DNA of 32,036 bases from positions 1-32,036 of the forward strand of contig CANRFN010000055.1 in the NCBI GenBank assembly GCA_947629915.1, read 5' to 3'. The stretch is from an uncultured Oscillospiraceae bacterium. Lineage in GTDB: Bacteria > Bacillota > Clostridia > Oscillospirales > Oscillospiraceae. A model generated the notes under the pieces. It saw only the letters and a program-made list of their open reading frames with translations. It did not search any database and was not told the DNA's origin. Positions within the stretch are counted from its first letter, which is position 1. Every line of letters starts with the position of its first letter. Positions 17,560 through 24,711 of the stretch are shown here, in pieces. The position numbers were made by a program, and so were the translations under genes.

Positions 17560-18197
17560 GTGACCGGCTTCGCATCGCCCTGACCAAAGGGCGGCTGCAG
17601 GACAAGGCAGTGAACCTCTTTGAGAGGATGGGGCTGGACTGCACCCCGGTACGCAACCCCGGCCGCCGGCTGATCCACGAGCTTCCCAACTTCCCGCTGG
17701 ACGCCGTGCTGGCCAAGGCCCCCGATGTGGTGACCTATGTGGAGCACGGGGTATGCGACATGGGCATCGTGGGCAAGGACACCATCCTGGAAAAGGGCGG
17801 CGCCTTCTACGAGGTGCTGGACCTGGGCTTCGGCCGCTGCCGGTTTGCCCTGGCCGTCCGGGAGGGCTCGGACTTCTACGGCACGTACCGCACCCGGCGG
17901 GTGGCCTCCAAGTACCCCCACGTCACGGAGGCCTTCTTCGCCCGCAAGGGCATGGATGTGGACGTGATCCGCATCGAGGGCAGCGTGGAGCTGGCCCCCA
18001 TCCTGGGGCTGGCAGACGGCATAGTGGACATCGTGGAGACGGGCATCACCCTCCGGGAGAACGGCCTTGTCCCCATTGAGACGGTGGCAGACGTCTCCGC
18101 CCGCCTCATTGTGAACACCGCCGCCATGAAATTGAAAAAAGACCAGATCAGCAGCTTTATCCAGAGCTGTGAGAGAGAATTGGAGGCCGTAAAATGA
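17556..18197 (+). CDS. hisG: ATP phosphoribosyltransferase, short form
   Basis: 213 residues, the short HisG type that lacks the C-terminal ACT-like regulatory domain and needs HisZ. It joins ATP and PRPP in the first committed histidine step. Motifs: RIALTKGRLQDKA at the N-terminus, GVCDMGIVGKD, and the PRPP-binding region IEGSVELAPILGLADGIVDIVETG. The ATG overlaps the hisZ stop and its own stop overlaps the hisD ATG, so translation is coupled on both sides. Confidence 0.97.
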   Translation: MSDRLRIALTKGRLQDKAVNLFERMGLDCTPVRNPGRRLIHELPNFPLDAVLAKAPDVVTYVEHGVCDMGIVGKDTILEKGGAFYEVLDLGFGRCRFALAVREGSDFYGTYRTRRVASKYPHVTEAFFARKGMDVDVIRIEGSVELAPILGLADGIVDIVETGITLRENGLVPIETVADVSARLIVNTAAMKLKKDQISSFIQSCERELEAVK

Positions 18198-19480
18198 TTG
18201 CGATGATTCGAGCAGACGGCACCGCCGAACAGCGGCAGCTCAACGCCATGCGGCAGCGGGCAGCGGCCCGCAACACCGATATCGAGGCCGTGGTGCGCCA
18301 GGTGATGGAGACCGTGCGCCAGGAGGGCTATCCGGCGGTGGACCGGTACAGCCGGCAGTTCGATGGCACGGAGCCTTATGAGATCCCCCTGGAGCGGCTG
18401 GACCAGGCGGTGCGGGAGTGCCCGCCGGAGCTGGTGCAGGCCATGGAGCACGCCGCCGCCAACATCCGGGACTACAACGAGAAGCTCCTCAGCCGCAGCG
18501 CCGAGTGGACCTCCCCGGACGGCGGCAGAGTGGGCCGGATCGTCCGGGGCCTCACCCGGGTGGGCATCTATGTCCCCGGCGGCACGGCGGCCTATCCCAG
18601 CTCCGTGCTCATGAACGCCGTCCCCGCCCGGGTGGCCGGAGTGGAGGAGATCATCATGGTGACTCCGCCCACCCAGAACCTCAGCACCCCGGTGCTGGCA
18701 GCCGCCCGGATCGCCGGGGTGGACCGGGTGATCGCCGTGGGCGGCGCCCAGGCGGTGGCAGCCCTCACCTACGGGGCGGGCTGGATTCCCCAGGTGGATA
18801 AGCTGGTGGGCCCGGGCAACGCCTTTGTGGCCACGGCCAAGCGCCTGGCCTACGGCACCCTGGACATCGACATGGTGGCCGGCCCCTCCGAGGTGCTGGT
18901 GATCGCCGATGCCAAGGCGGATCCCAAGTTTGTGGCGGCGGATCTCTTGAGCCAGGCGGAGCACGACAAGCTGGCCTCTGCCGTGCTGCTCACAGACAGC
19001 GCAGAACTGGCCGAGGCGGTGGACGCGGAGATCGTCCGCCAGATGGGCCTTCTCAGCCGCTCCGAGATCATGGAGGCCTCCCTCCGAGATTTCGGCTGCG
19101 CCATCGTGTGCCCCAACCTGGAGCGCTGTGCGGAGCTGGCCAACGAGATCGCCCCGGAGCACCTGGAGATCGTGACAGAGCGTCCCCGGGAGGTACTGCC
19201 CCTCATCCAGAACGCCGGCGCCGTCTTCCTGGGCGCCTGGACGCCGGAGCCCCTGGGAGACTACCTGGCGGGCCCGGACCACGTCTTGCCCACCAGCGGC
19301 ACCGCCCGGTTTTTCTCGCCCCTCAGCGTAGACGCCTTCCTGAAGACCATGAGCGTGCTGGAGTTTGACGCCGCTTCGCTGGCTCCCATTTCCCGGGAAA
19401 TCGTGGCCATGGCGGAATCTGAAAAACTCACCGCCCACGCCAACTCCATCCGGGTCCGCTTCCCGGAGCTGCAGCTCTGA
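18194..19480 (+). CDS. hisD: Histidinol dehydrogenase
   Basis: 428 residues, normal length. It oxidises histidinol to histidine in two NAD+ steps. Family segments: GLTRVGIYVPGGTAAYPSSVLM, GPGNAFVATAKR, DMVAGPSEVLVI, and the zinc ligands in SQAEHDKLA, in DYLAGPDHVLPT, and in the C-terminal HANSIRVR. The first ATG (18194) overlaps the hisG stop by 4 nt. A second in-frame ATG at 18203 is an alternative start. hisB follows after 15 nt. Confidence 0.98.
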   Translation: MIAMIRADGTAEQRQLNAMRQRAAARNTDIEAVVRQVMETVRQEGYPAVDRYSRQFDGTEPYEIPLERLDQAVRECPPELVQAMEHAAANIRDYNEKLLSRSAEWTSPDGGRVGRIVRGLTRVGIYVPGGTAAYPSSVLMNAVPARVAGVEEIIMVTPPTQNLSTPVLAAARIAGVDRVIAVGGAQAVAALTYGAGWIPQVDKLVGPGNAFVATAKRLAYGTLDIDMVAGPSEVLVIADAKADPKFVAADLLSQAEHDKLASAVLLTDSAELAEAVDAEIVRQMGLLSRSEIMEASLRDFGCAIVCPNLERCAELANEIAPEHLEIVTERPREVLPLIQNAGAVFLGAWTPEPLGDYLAGPDHVLPTSGTARFFSPLSVDAFLKTMSVLEFDAASLAPISREIVAMAESEKLTAHANSIRVRFPELQL

Positions 19481-19495
19481 GAGGGGGCATACTGG

Positions 19496-20101
19496 ATGAA
19501 CGTTCCCGTTTTCGCCGGGGAGGGCACCCGGACCTGCGCCGTCTCCCGGCAGACCAAGGAGACCCAGATTGAGGTGGCACTGTGCCTGGACGGGGGAGAG
19601 GTCTCCGTCTCCACCGGCATCGGCTTTTTGGACCACATGCTCACCGCCCTGGGGTTCTACGCCGGCTTCGGGCTGCAGCTCACCGCGAAGGGCGATCTGG
19701 ACGTAGACGGCCACCACACGGTGGAGGACACCGGTATCGTCCTGGGAGATGCCCTGAAGGGCGCCCTGGGAGACCGAAAGGGCATCCGCCGCTACGGCAC
19801 CGCCTTTGTCCCCATGGACGAGGCCCTCTGCCGCACCGTCCTGGACCTGTCCAACCGGCCCATTCTGGTGTTCGATGCCCAGATGCCCCAGCCCATGATC
19901 GGCGCCTATGACAGCTGCCTCACCAAGGAGTTCACGCGGGCCTTTGCCGTCCACGGCGGCATCACCCTGCACCAGAGCTGCCTCTACGGGGAGAACGCCC
20001 ACCACATCACCGAGGCCCTCTTCAAGTCCCTGGGCATGGCCCTGAAAGAGGCCGTCCAGATCACCGGCAGCGCCGTGACGTCCACCAAGGGGGTGGTCTG
20101 A
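19496..20101 (+). CDS. hisB: Imidazoleglycerol-phosphate dehydratase
   Basis: 201 residues, monofunctional: there is no fused histidinol-phosphatase domain as in enterobacterial HisB. It dehydrates IGP to imidazole-acetol phosphate. The manganese-binding motifs are visible: GFLDHMLTA, DGHHTVEDTG, and the later ENAHHITEA repeat. GAGGGGG lies about 9 nt upstream of the ATG. The stop overlaps the hisH ATG by one base (TGATG). Confidence 0.98.
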   Translation: MNVPVFAGEGTRTCAVSRQTKETQIEVALCLDGGEVSVSTGIGFLDHMLTALGFYAGFGLQLTAKGDLDVDGHHTVEDTGIVLGDALKGALGDRKGIRRYGTAFVPMDEALCRTVLDLSNRPILVFDAQMPQPMIGAYDSCLTKEFTRAFAVHGGITLHQSCLYGENAHHITEALFKSLGMALKEAVQITGSAVTSTKGVV

Positions 20102-20709
20102 TGGGTGTCATCGCCGTGACGGACTACGGCGTGGGCAACCTGAAAAGCGTGTCCAACGCCATGCACTACCTGGGCCTGGAGACCGTGATCACCGGAGAGG
20201 CGGCAGACCTGGAGCGGGCTGACGCCATCATCCTGCCAGGCGTAGGGGCCTTCCCGGACGCCGCGGAGAAGCTCCAGACCATGGGCCTGGACCGCGTTCT
20301 CCGGGAGCAGGCACAAAAAAAGCCCATCCTGGGCATCTGCCTTGGGATGCAGCTTCTCTTTGACCGCTCCGAAGAGGGGAGACCGGCCCCCGGCCTCGGC
20401 CTGATTCCCGGCTATGTGGCCAAAATTCCCACTTCCAATAAGCTGCCCCACATCGGCTGGAACGGCCTGCAGATCCGCCCGGACGTGCCGCTGTTTCAAG
20501 GGCTGCCCCAGGAGACCTACGTCTATTTTGTCCACTCGTACTGCGGCGTGGCCAGCCGGCCGGAGGACGTGATCGCCACCACCGATTACGGCACCACCGT
20601 CTGCGCCGCCGTGGGGAGAGGGACTGTCATGGGCTGCCAGTTCCACCCGGAGAAGAGCGGAGAGGCCGGCCTGCAGATCCTAAAGAATTTCGGGGAGATG
20701 ATTCGATGA
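20101..20709 (+). CDS. hisH: Imidazole glycerol phosphate synthase, glutaminase subunit
   Basis: 202 residues. Class I glutamine amidotransferase that feeds ammonia to HisF. Triad: nucleophile Cys80 in GICLGMQLLF, and His/Glu in the C-terminal CQFHPEKSG. N-terminal TDYGVGNLKS and LPGVGAF are family-typical. It is coupled by overlap to hisB upstream and hisA downstream (ATGA). Confidence 0.98.
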   Translation: MGVIAVTDYGVGNLKSVSNAMHYLGLETVITGEAADLERADAIILPGVGAFPDAAEKLQTMGLDRVLREQAQKKPILGICLGMQLLFDRSEEGRPAPGLGLIPGYVAKIPTSNKLPHIGWNGLQIRPDVPLFQGLPQETYVYFVHSYCGVASRPEDVIATTDYGTTVCAAVGRGTVMGCQFHPEKSGEAGLQILKNFGEMIR

Positions 20710-21431
20710 TTCTCTTTCCTGCCATCGATATGAAAGACGGGCGCTGCGTGCGCCTGAAGCGGGGAGACTTCAACACCGTCCACAGCGTGGCCAACAGCGC
20801 CCTGGAGACCGCAAGGCGCTTTCGAGAGGCCGGCGCCCGCTGGGTGCACATGGTGGACCTGGACGGCGCCCGCAACGGCATGCGCCGGAACTTCCCCATG
20901 ATCTATGAGGTGATCCAGCAGTCCGGCATGAACATTGAGCTGGGCGGCGGCATCAAAAACGAGTTGGACCTCATCACCGTTGGAGAGTCCGGCGCCGCCC
21001 GGGTGGTGATCGGGTCTGCGGCGGTGGGAAAGCCGGAGCTCGTAAAATACGCCCTCCGGCAGTACGGCCCGGAGAAGGTGGCGGTGGGCATCGATGCCCT
21101 TCACGGCCACGTCCGCACCCAGGGCTGGGAGGTGGACTCCGGACTGGACTACATGGAGTTTGCCTGCCAGATGGAGCAGATCGGTGTAAAGCACATTATC
21201 TATACAGACATTGCCACAGACGGCATGCTGTCTGGTCCGTCCTTCGACCAGCTGGAGGCCCTGATGATGCGCACCAGCATCGACATTACCGCCAGCGGCG
21301 GCATCACCACCCTGGACGACATCAAGCGGCTCCGGGACATGGGCATCTACGGCGCCATCATCGGCAAGGCCTACTACGCCGGCACCCTGGACCTGGCCCA
21401 GGCCATCCGGGAAGCCGGACCGCAGGGGTGA
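20706..21431 (+). CDS. hisA: ProFAR isomerase (HisA)
   Basis: 241 residues. (Beta-alpha)8 barrel catalysing the Amadori isomerisation of ProFAR to PRFAR. The N-terminal FPAIDMKDGRCVRL carries the catalytic Asp8; AIDALHGHVRTQGW carries the second acidic residue. Phosphate-binding loops LGGGIKN and ASGGITTLDD are present. The start overlaps the hisH stop by 4 nt; hisF begins 4 nt after the stop. Confidence 0.98.
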   Translation: MILFPAIDMKDGRCVRLKRGDFNTVHSVANSALETARRFREAGARWVHMVDLDGARNGMRRNFPMIYEVIQQSGMNIELGGGIKNELDLITVGESGAARVVIGSAAVGKPELVKYALRQYGPEKVAVGIDALHGHVRTQGWEVDSGLDYMEFACQMEQIGVKHIIYTDIATDGMLSGPSFDQLEALMMRTSIDITASGGITTLDDIKRLRDMGIYGAIIGKAYYAGTLDLAQAIREAGPQG

Positions 21432-21435
21432 GCCT

Positions 21436-22218
21436 ATGCTGGCCAAACGAATCATTCCCTGCCTGGACGTCCGGGACGGCAGGGTGGTAAAGGGCGTAAA
21501 CTTTGTGAACATCCGGGACGCCGGCGACCCGGTGGCGCTGGCCACCTACTACTCAGACCAGGGCGCCGATGAGATCGTCTTTTTGGACATCACCGCCACC
21601 AGCGATGCCCGGGACACTGTGGCCGACGTGGTGGAGCGCACCGCGGCCCAGGTGTTTGTGCCCCTCACCGTGGGCGGCGGCATCCGCACCCTGGACGACT
21701 TCCGCCGGCTGCTGCGGGCAGGGGCGGACAAGATCTCTGTGAACTCAGCAGCTGTAAAGGACGAAACCTTGATTGCCCGTGCGGCAGACCGCTTCGGCTC
21801 CCAGTGCGTGGTGCTGGCCATCGATGCCAGGCTCCGCCCCGAGGGCTGGTATGAGGTGGTGACCGCCGGCGGCCGCCACCCCACCGGCATCGATGCCATC
21901 TGGTGGGCTAAGCGGGGACAGGAGATGGGGGCGGGGGAGATCCTGCTCACCTCCATGGACGCGGACGGCACCAAGGCCGGCTTCGACCTCCCCATGACCC
22001 GCGCCGTGACGCAGGCGGTATCCATTCCGGTGATCGCCTCCGGGGGCTGCGGCAGCCTGGAACACTTTGCAGACGTCTTTGATGAGACCGGCTGTGACGC
22101 CGCGCTGGCCGCCTCTCTGTTCCACTTCGGCGAGCTCACCGTCCCCCAGGTGAAGTACTACCTCCGCGGCAGGAACATCCCGGTGCGGCAGGCTTTCCGC
22201 CCCCAAGGAGAGAATTAA
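21436..22218 (+). CDS. hisF: Imidazole glycerol phosphate synthase, cyclase subunit
   Basis: 260 residues. Uses ammonia from HisH and PRFAR to make IGP and AICAR. The catalytic Asp11 lies in IIPCLDVRDGRVVKGV and the second in LAIDARL (near residue 130). VGGGIRTLDDFRRLL and ASGGCGSLEHF are the phosphate loops. It is homologous to HisA, as expected. hisI follows after 2 nt. Confidence 0.98.
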   Translation: MLAKRIIPCLDVRDGRVVKGVNFVNIRDAGDPVALATYYSDQGADEIVFLDITATSDARDTVADVVERTAAQVFVPLTVGGGIRTLDDFRRLLRAGADKISVNSAAVKDETLIARAADRFGSQCVVLAIDARLRPEGWYEVVTAGGRHPTGIDAIWWAKRGQEMGAGEILLTSMDADGTKAGFDLPMTRAVTQAVSIPVIASGGCGSLEHFADVFDETGCDAALAASLFHFGELTVPQVKYYLRGRNIPVRQAFRPQGEN

Positions 22219-22220
22219 CC

Positions 22221-22559
22221 GTGGAAGAATTGGCAAACTTCGATCTGGACCGGCTCTTTCAAAAGGACGCCCTGATCCCGGTGATCATCCAGCACTGGGA
22301 GACCAGGGAGATCCTCATGCTGGGCTTCACAAACAAAGAGGCGGTGGCATTGACCATGAAAACCCGCACCGCCTGGTTCTGGTCCCGCAGCCGCCAGACC
22401 CTCTGGAACAAAGGGGAGACCAGCGGCAACTTTCTCCATGTGAAGGAGATCTACACGGACTGCGACACGGATACGCTGCTGTATCTCTGCCAGCCGGACG
22501 GCCCCACCTGCCACACGGGAGCAAACTCTTGCTTTTTCCGGAAATTGGTGCTACAATGA
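22221..22559 (+). CDS. hisI: Phosphoribosyl-AMP cyclohydrolase
   Basis: 112 residues, start GTG 22221 with AAGGAGA about 11 nt upstream. Opens the purine ring of PR-AMP (third step). Zinc/metal residues are visible in TDCDTDTLLYLC, GPTCHTG and SCFF. The substrate region FWSRSRQTLWNKGETSGN is intact. It is monofunctional: HisE is a separate downstream gene. Confidence 0.97.
   Translation: MEELANFDLDRLFQKDALIPVIIQHWETREILMLGFTNKEAVALTMKTRTAWFWSRSRQTLWNKGETSGNFLHVKEIYTDCDTDTLLYLCQPDGPTCHTGANSCFFRKLVLQ
22529..22557 (+). promoter_or_regulatory. Possible internal promoter for hisE-yetJ
   Basis: TTGCTT (22529-22534), 17-nt spacer, TACAAT (22552-22557) within the last codons of hisI. The 41-nt gap before hisE breaks the otherwise overlapping gene order, which fits a secondary start. 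Sequence resemblance is the only support. Confidence 0.4.
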
Positions 22560-22600
22560 TGAAGACCGGTTTTACCGGGCATACTCTGTGAGGGATTCTG

Positions 22601-22930
22601 ATGATGAACGATACACTGAACAAACTGTACCAGGTGGTTTTGGACCGCAAAGCCAACCCCCAGGAGGGCTCTTATACCTGCTATCTCTTCGACAAAGGTC
22701 TGGACAAGATCCTGAAGAAGGTGGGGGAGGAGTGCGCTGAAACCATCATCGCCGCCAAGAACGACAGCGACCCCGAGCTGGTGGGGGAGATCTCGGACCT
22801 CATCTATCACCTGATGGTGATGATGGCGGAGCGGGGGATTCCCCTGGAGAGCGTGACGGAGGAGCTGGACCGGCGGGCGATGAAGATCGGAAACCTGAAA
22901 CAGATGAAATCTGTGGATAAGGAGAGTTGA
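22601..22930 (+). CDS. hisE: Phosphoribosyl-ATP pyrophosphatase
   Basis: 109 residues (ATG 22601; 22604 is an equally possible start). All-alpha MazG-like fold enzyme converting PR-ATP to PR-AMP, second step. Key acidic helix KKVGEECAETIIAAKN and the DLIYHLMVMMAERG helix are present. A GAGGG upstream is a modest ribosome-binding site. It is the last recognisable his gene; hisC and a histidinol-phosphate phosphatase are not found within the window. Confidence 0.96.
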   Translation: MMNDTLNKLYQVVLDRKANPQEGSYTCYLFDKGLDKILKKVGEECAETIIAAKNDSDPELVGEISDLIYHLMVMMAERGIPLESVTEELDRRAMKIGNLKQMKSVDKES

Positions 22931-22934
22931 GTCT

Positions 22935-23654
22935 ATGGACAACAATGGGTTCTATCCCAACCAGTATCAGTACCAAAGCTTCACCCCGCAGGTCTCCCTA
23001 AACCAGTACCTCTCGCGCACCTTCGGCTGGATGTTTCTCGGCCTGCTGGTGACCTTCCTCACCGGCGTGGTGCTCTGTACCACAAATCTGGTTTTCGTGC
23101 TGTTCACCATCCCGTTCATGTTGCCGGTGATCACCATCCTGGAGCTGGGCCTGGTAATCGCGTTCTCCGCCAGCCTTCTCAAGCGCTCCGTCTCGGTGAC
23201 CCGCACGCTGTTCTTCGTCTATGCCGTGGTGAACGGCGTGTTCTTCTCGGTGTATATGGTGCTCTTTGAGATGACCAGCCTGATTCTGATCTTCGGCCTC
23301 ACATCTCTCTTCTTCGGCGCCTTCGCCCTCTACGGGAAGTACACCAAGACGGATCTCTCGCCGCTGCGTCCGCTGCTCATCGGCGGGCTCATCTTCCTGC
23401 TGATCACCGGGATCGTCTCCCTGTTTTTGAACATCAGCGGGCTGGAGCGGCTCATCTGCATGGTGGGCATTCTGGTGTTTCTCTGCTTCACCGCCTATGA
23501 CACCCAGAAGATCAAGGCCAACTACGACTACTTCTCCGGCGATGCAGTGATGCTGGAGAAGGCCAGCATCTACTCGGCCCTGCAGCTGTATCTGGACTTC
23601 ATCAACCTGTTCCTCTATCTGCTGCGCTTTTTAGGCCGGGCCCGGAACAACTAA
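22935..23654 (+). CDS. Bax inhibitor-1 (YetJ-like) membrane protein
   Basis: 239 residues with about seven hydrophobic helices after a Gln/Tyr-rich cytoplasmic N-terminus. Bax inhibitor-1 family: B. subtilis YetJ is a pH-gated calcium leak channel. The two aspartates that form its pH-sensing pair appear conserved in FTAYDTQKIK and LYLDFINLF. AAGGAG (22919-22924) lies 10 nt upstream, inside the end of hisE, so it is translated from the his transcript or from the internal hisI promoter. No functional link to histidine synthesis is known to me; the linkage may be only positional. Confidence 0.9.
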   Translation: MDNNGFYPNQYQYQSFTPQVSLNQYLSRTFGWMFLGLLVTFLTGVVLCTTNLVFVLFTIPFMLPVITILELGLVIAFSASLLKRSVSVTRTLFFVYAVVNGVFFSVYMVLFEMTSLILIFGLTSLFFGAFALYGKYTKTDLSPLRPLLIGGLIFLLITGIVSLFLNISGLERLICMVGILVFLCFTAYDTQKIKANYDYFSGDAVMLEKASIYSALQLYLDFINLFLYLLRFLGRARNN

Positions 23655-23664
23655 GGACAAAATC

Positions 23665-23705
23665 ATACCGCGGAAGCTGTTACCATAGAACAACTTCCGC
23701 GGTAT
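23665..23705. terminator. Hairpin downstream of yetJ-like gene
   Basis: Perfect 12-bp stem (23665-23676 with 23694-23705) and 17-nt loop. On the + strand it is followed by A-rich rather than T-rich sequence, so it is not a classic intrinsic terminator; it may protect the mRNA 3' end. Confidence 0.5.
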
Positions 23706-23729
23706 AAAAAATTCGCCCCATCGGGGCGA
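23705..23729 (-). terminator. Intrinsic terminator of the minus-strand micro-gene
   Basis: Read on the - strand: 7-bp stem (23723-23729 with 23713-23719), 3-nt loop, then AATTTTTTAT (23712-23703). This is a textbook terminator in that orientation only, 36 nt past the micro-gene stop. Confidence 0.85.
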
Positions 23730-23764
23730 GTACCTTCACGTTGGAAAAGAACTGGCGCGGCGTC

Positions 23765-23857
23765 TCAGCGATCGCTTGGCACGGTTTTCTCTCCGGCGAA
23801 GATCAACTCGTCGATGTCTTCAGGCTCATTATTCTCCGTGTAAAAGAAGATCTTCAT
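23765..23857 (-). CDS. Small acidic protein of unknown function (30 residues)
   Basis: ATG at 23857 (complement) to TGA at 23765. The peptide begins MKIFFYTENN, continues with an acidic stretch (EPEDIDEL) and ends KTVPSDR; about eight acidic against three basic residues. There is no signal peptide or membrane helix. I do not recognise it. Support for a real gene comes from its complete transcription signals: TTTACA-17-TACAAT promoter, a GAGGGGGTG ribosome-binding site about 7 nt upstream of the ATG, and an intrinsic terminator after the stop, all on the same strand within about 210 bp. It is the only minus-strand gene in the window. It lies between the converging his/yetJ transcript and tRNA-Gly. 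It could alternatively be a regulatory RNA with a short coding part. Confidence 0.65.
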   Translation of the reverse strand: MKIFFYTENNEPEDIDELIFAGEKTVPSDR

Positions 23858-23887
23858 GCTGATCACCCCCTCAGGTAAGTTTTGTGT

Positions 23888-23916
23888 ATTGTAACAGATT
23901 CAGCGGGGTTTGTAAA
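23888..23916 (-). promoter_or_regulatory. Promoter of the minus-strand micro-gene
   Basis: On the - strand: TTTACA (23916-23911), 17-nt spacer, TACAAT (23893-23888). Predicted start near 23881, giving a transcript of roughly 175 nt to the terminator at 23705. Confidence 0.7.
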
Positions 23917-23925
23917 GCCCCTTTT
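23905..23925 (+). terminator. Possible weak terminator for read-through from yetJ
   Basis: GGGGTTT (23905-23911) pairs with AAGCCCC (23915-23921, one G-T), followed by TTTT on the + strand. It overlaps the -35 box of the minus-strand promoter, so the stem may only be coincidental. Confidence 0.35.
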
Positions 23926-24006
23926 GTGAAAAAACTGAGGAATTTTTTAGCGGATCTTCCACGAAACCTGCAGATTGTCCAGAAATGATCTTTGTTCCAT
24001 TTTTCA

Positions 24007-24035
24007 GCACTTTTGCAGGCGGAAAAGTGCCTTTT
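24007..24035 (+). terminator. Intrinsic terminator on the + strand
   Basis: Perfect 8-bp stem (24007-24014 with 24023-24030) and 8-nt loop, followed by CTTTTT. No + strand gene ends just before it; it may stop transcripts running through from the his/yetJ operon. The rest of 24036-24240 shows no gene. Confidence 0.6.
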
Positions 24036-24246
24036 TCCCGCTGTATCACCGTACTTTGCTCCCCGCCCATGTTGTGCCAGCGCAGCCAAAAGCCGGCATC
24101 CAGGCAGCGCATTGGGGCGGAAGCTGGACCGGCCCAATCCGAGACCCGTGGCAGGGGAATGCCCGCCGTCCCGTCCCGCCGCTCTTTCTGTGCAAAACAG
24201 AGGGAATCGGCCCGGCAATCTTTTTCGGATTTTTCGAAATTGGGGC

Positions 24247-24275
24247 TTGCATCCAGACCGGCGATCTGCTATAAT
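24247..24275 (+). promoter_or_regulatory. Promoter of tRNA-Gly
   Basis: TTGCAT (24247-24252), 17-nt spacer, consensus TATAAT (24270-24275), 13 nt before the first base of the tRNA. Confidence 0.85.
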
Positions 24276-24288
24276 CCCTCTCGCTGAT

Positions 24289-24359
24289 GCAGGTGTAGTT
24301 CAATGGCAGAATGTCAGCTTCCCAAGCTGAACACGGGGGTTCGATTCCCCTCACCTGCT
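24289..24359 (+). tRNA. tRNA-Gly (anticodon CCC)
   Basis: 71 nt without encoded CCA. Acceptor stem GCAGGTG/CACCTGC, D-arm GTTC/GAAT (one wobble), anticodon stem TCAGC/GCTGA with loop TTCCCAA giving anticodon CCC, variable loop of 4, T-arm with TTCGATT loop, discriminator T. It reads GGG codons. Monocistronic, with its own promoter and terminator. Confidence 0.95.
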
Positions 24360-24362
24360 CTT

Positions 24363-24404
24363 CCGGGGATCCCTGTGGCAGTCTTTCAGGATCCCCGGTT
24401 TTTT
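24363..24404 (+). terminator. Intrinsic terminator of tRNA-Gly
   Basis: 10-bp stem (24363-24372 with 24389-24398), extendable past a bulge, directly followed by six T. It starts 4 nt after the tRNA. The following 24405-24538 shows no gene. Confidence 0.9.
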
Positions 24405-24538
24405 CATGCGGTACGCTTCTCGTTGGATCCCACGGCAGCATAATGGTGCAAAGGGGAGAGGGAAGGGCACAATCTCCAAGGTATAGTATATATTCCTTTT
24501 TCTTCCAGCGATTAGCCCATCAAATTCGCATTTTCCGG

Positions 24539-24567
24539 TTGACAACCCCGGACAATGCGTCTATAAT
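24539..24567 (+). promoter_or_regulatory. Full-consensus promoter of the SRP RNA
   Basis: TTGACA (24539-24544), 17-nt spacer, TATAAT (24562-24567): a perfect sigma-A consensus in both boxes and spacing, as expected for a highly expressed stable RNA. Predicted start near 24574. Confidence 0.9.
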
Positions 24568-24573
24568 CACATG

Positions 24574-24711
24574 GTGCGCTGCCCCGGAAGGGGCAACCCG
24601 AATCCTGCCGGGGGTTTCGCGCAAATGGGCAGGAGTGGTGTATTTCAACAGCATCGGACGAGCGCATCCCAATGGATGCGTGAATCGAATAATAGAACTT
24701 GTTTCTCGCCT
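24574..24711 (+). other. Structured 5' leader of the SRP RNA precursor
   Basis: About 140 nt between the predicted start and the SRP RNA with no ORF or terminator but a chain of hairpins: TGCCCC/GGGGCA with GGAA tetraloop (24580-24595), TCCTGCC/GGCAGGA (24603-24634), CGCATCC/GGATGCG with a 4-nt loop (24663-24680), and CTTGTT/AACAAG (24698-24726) that would compete with the terminal SRP helix. It is probably removed during maturation; B. subtilis scRNA is also made as a longer precursor. It may alternatively hold a separate small RNA. Confidence 0.5.

Noticed and set aside
22556..22591. Mini-ORF (about 11 codons) between hisI and hisE
   Set aside because: It overlaps the hisI stop and has no ribosome-binding site of its own or coding signature; probably chance.
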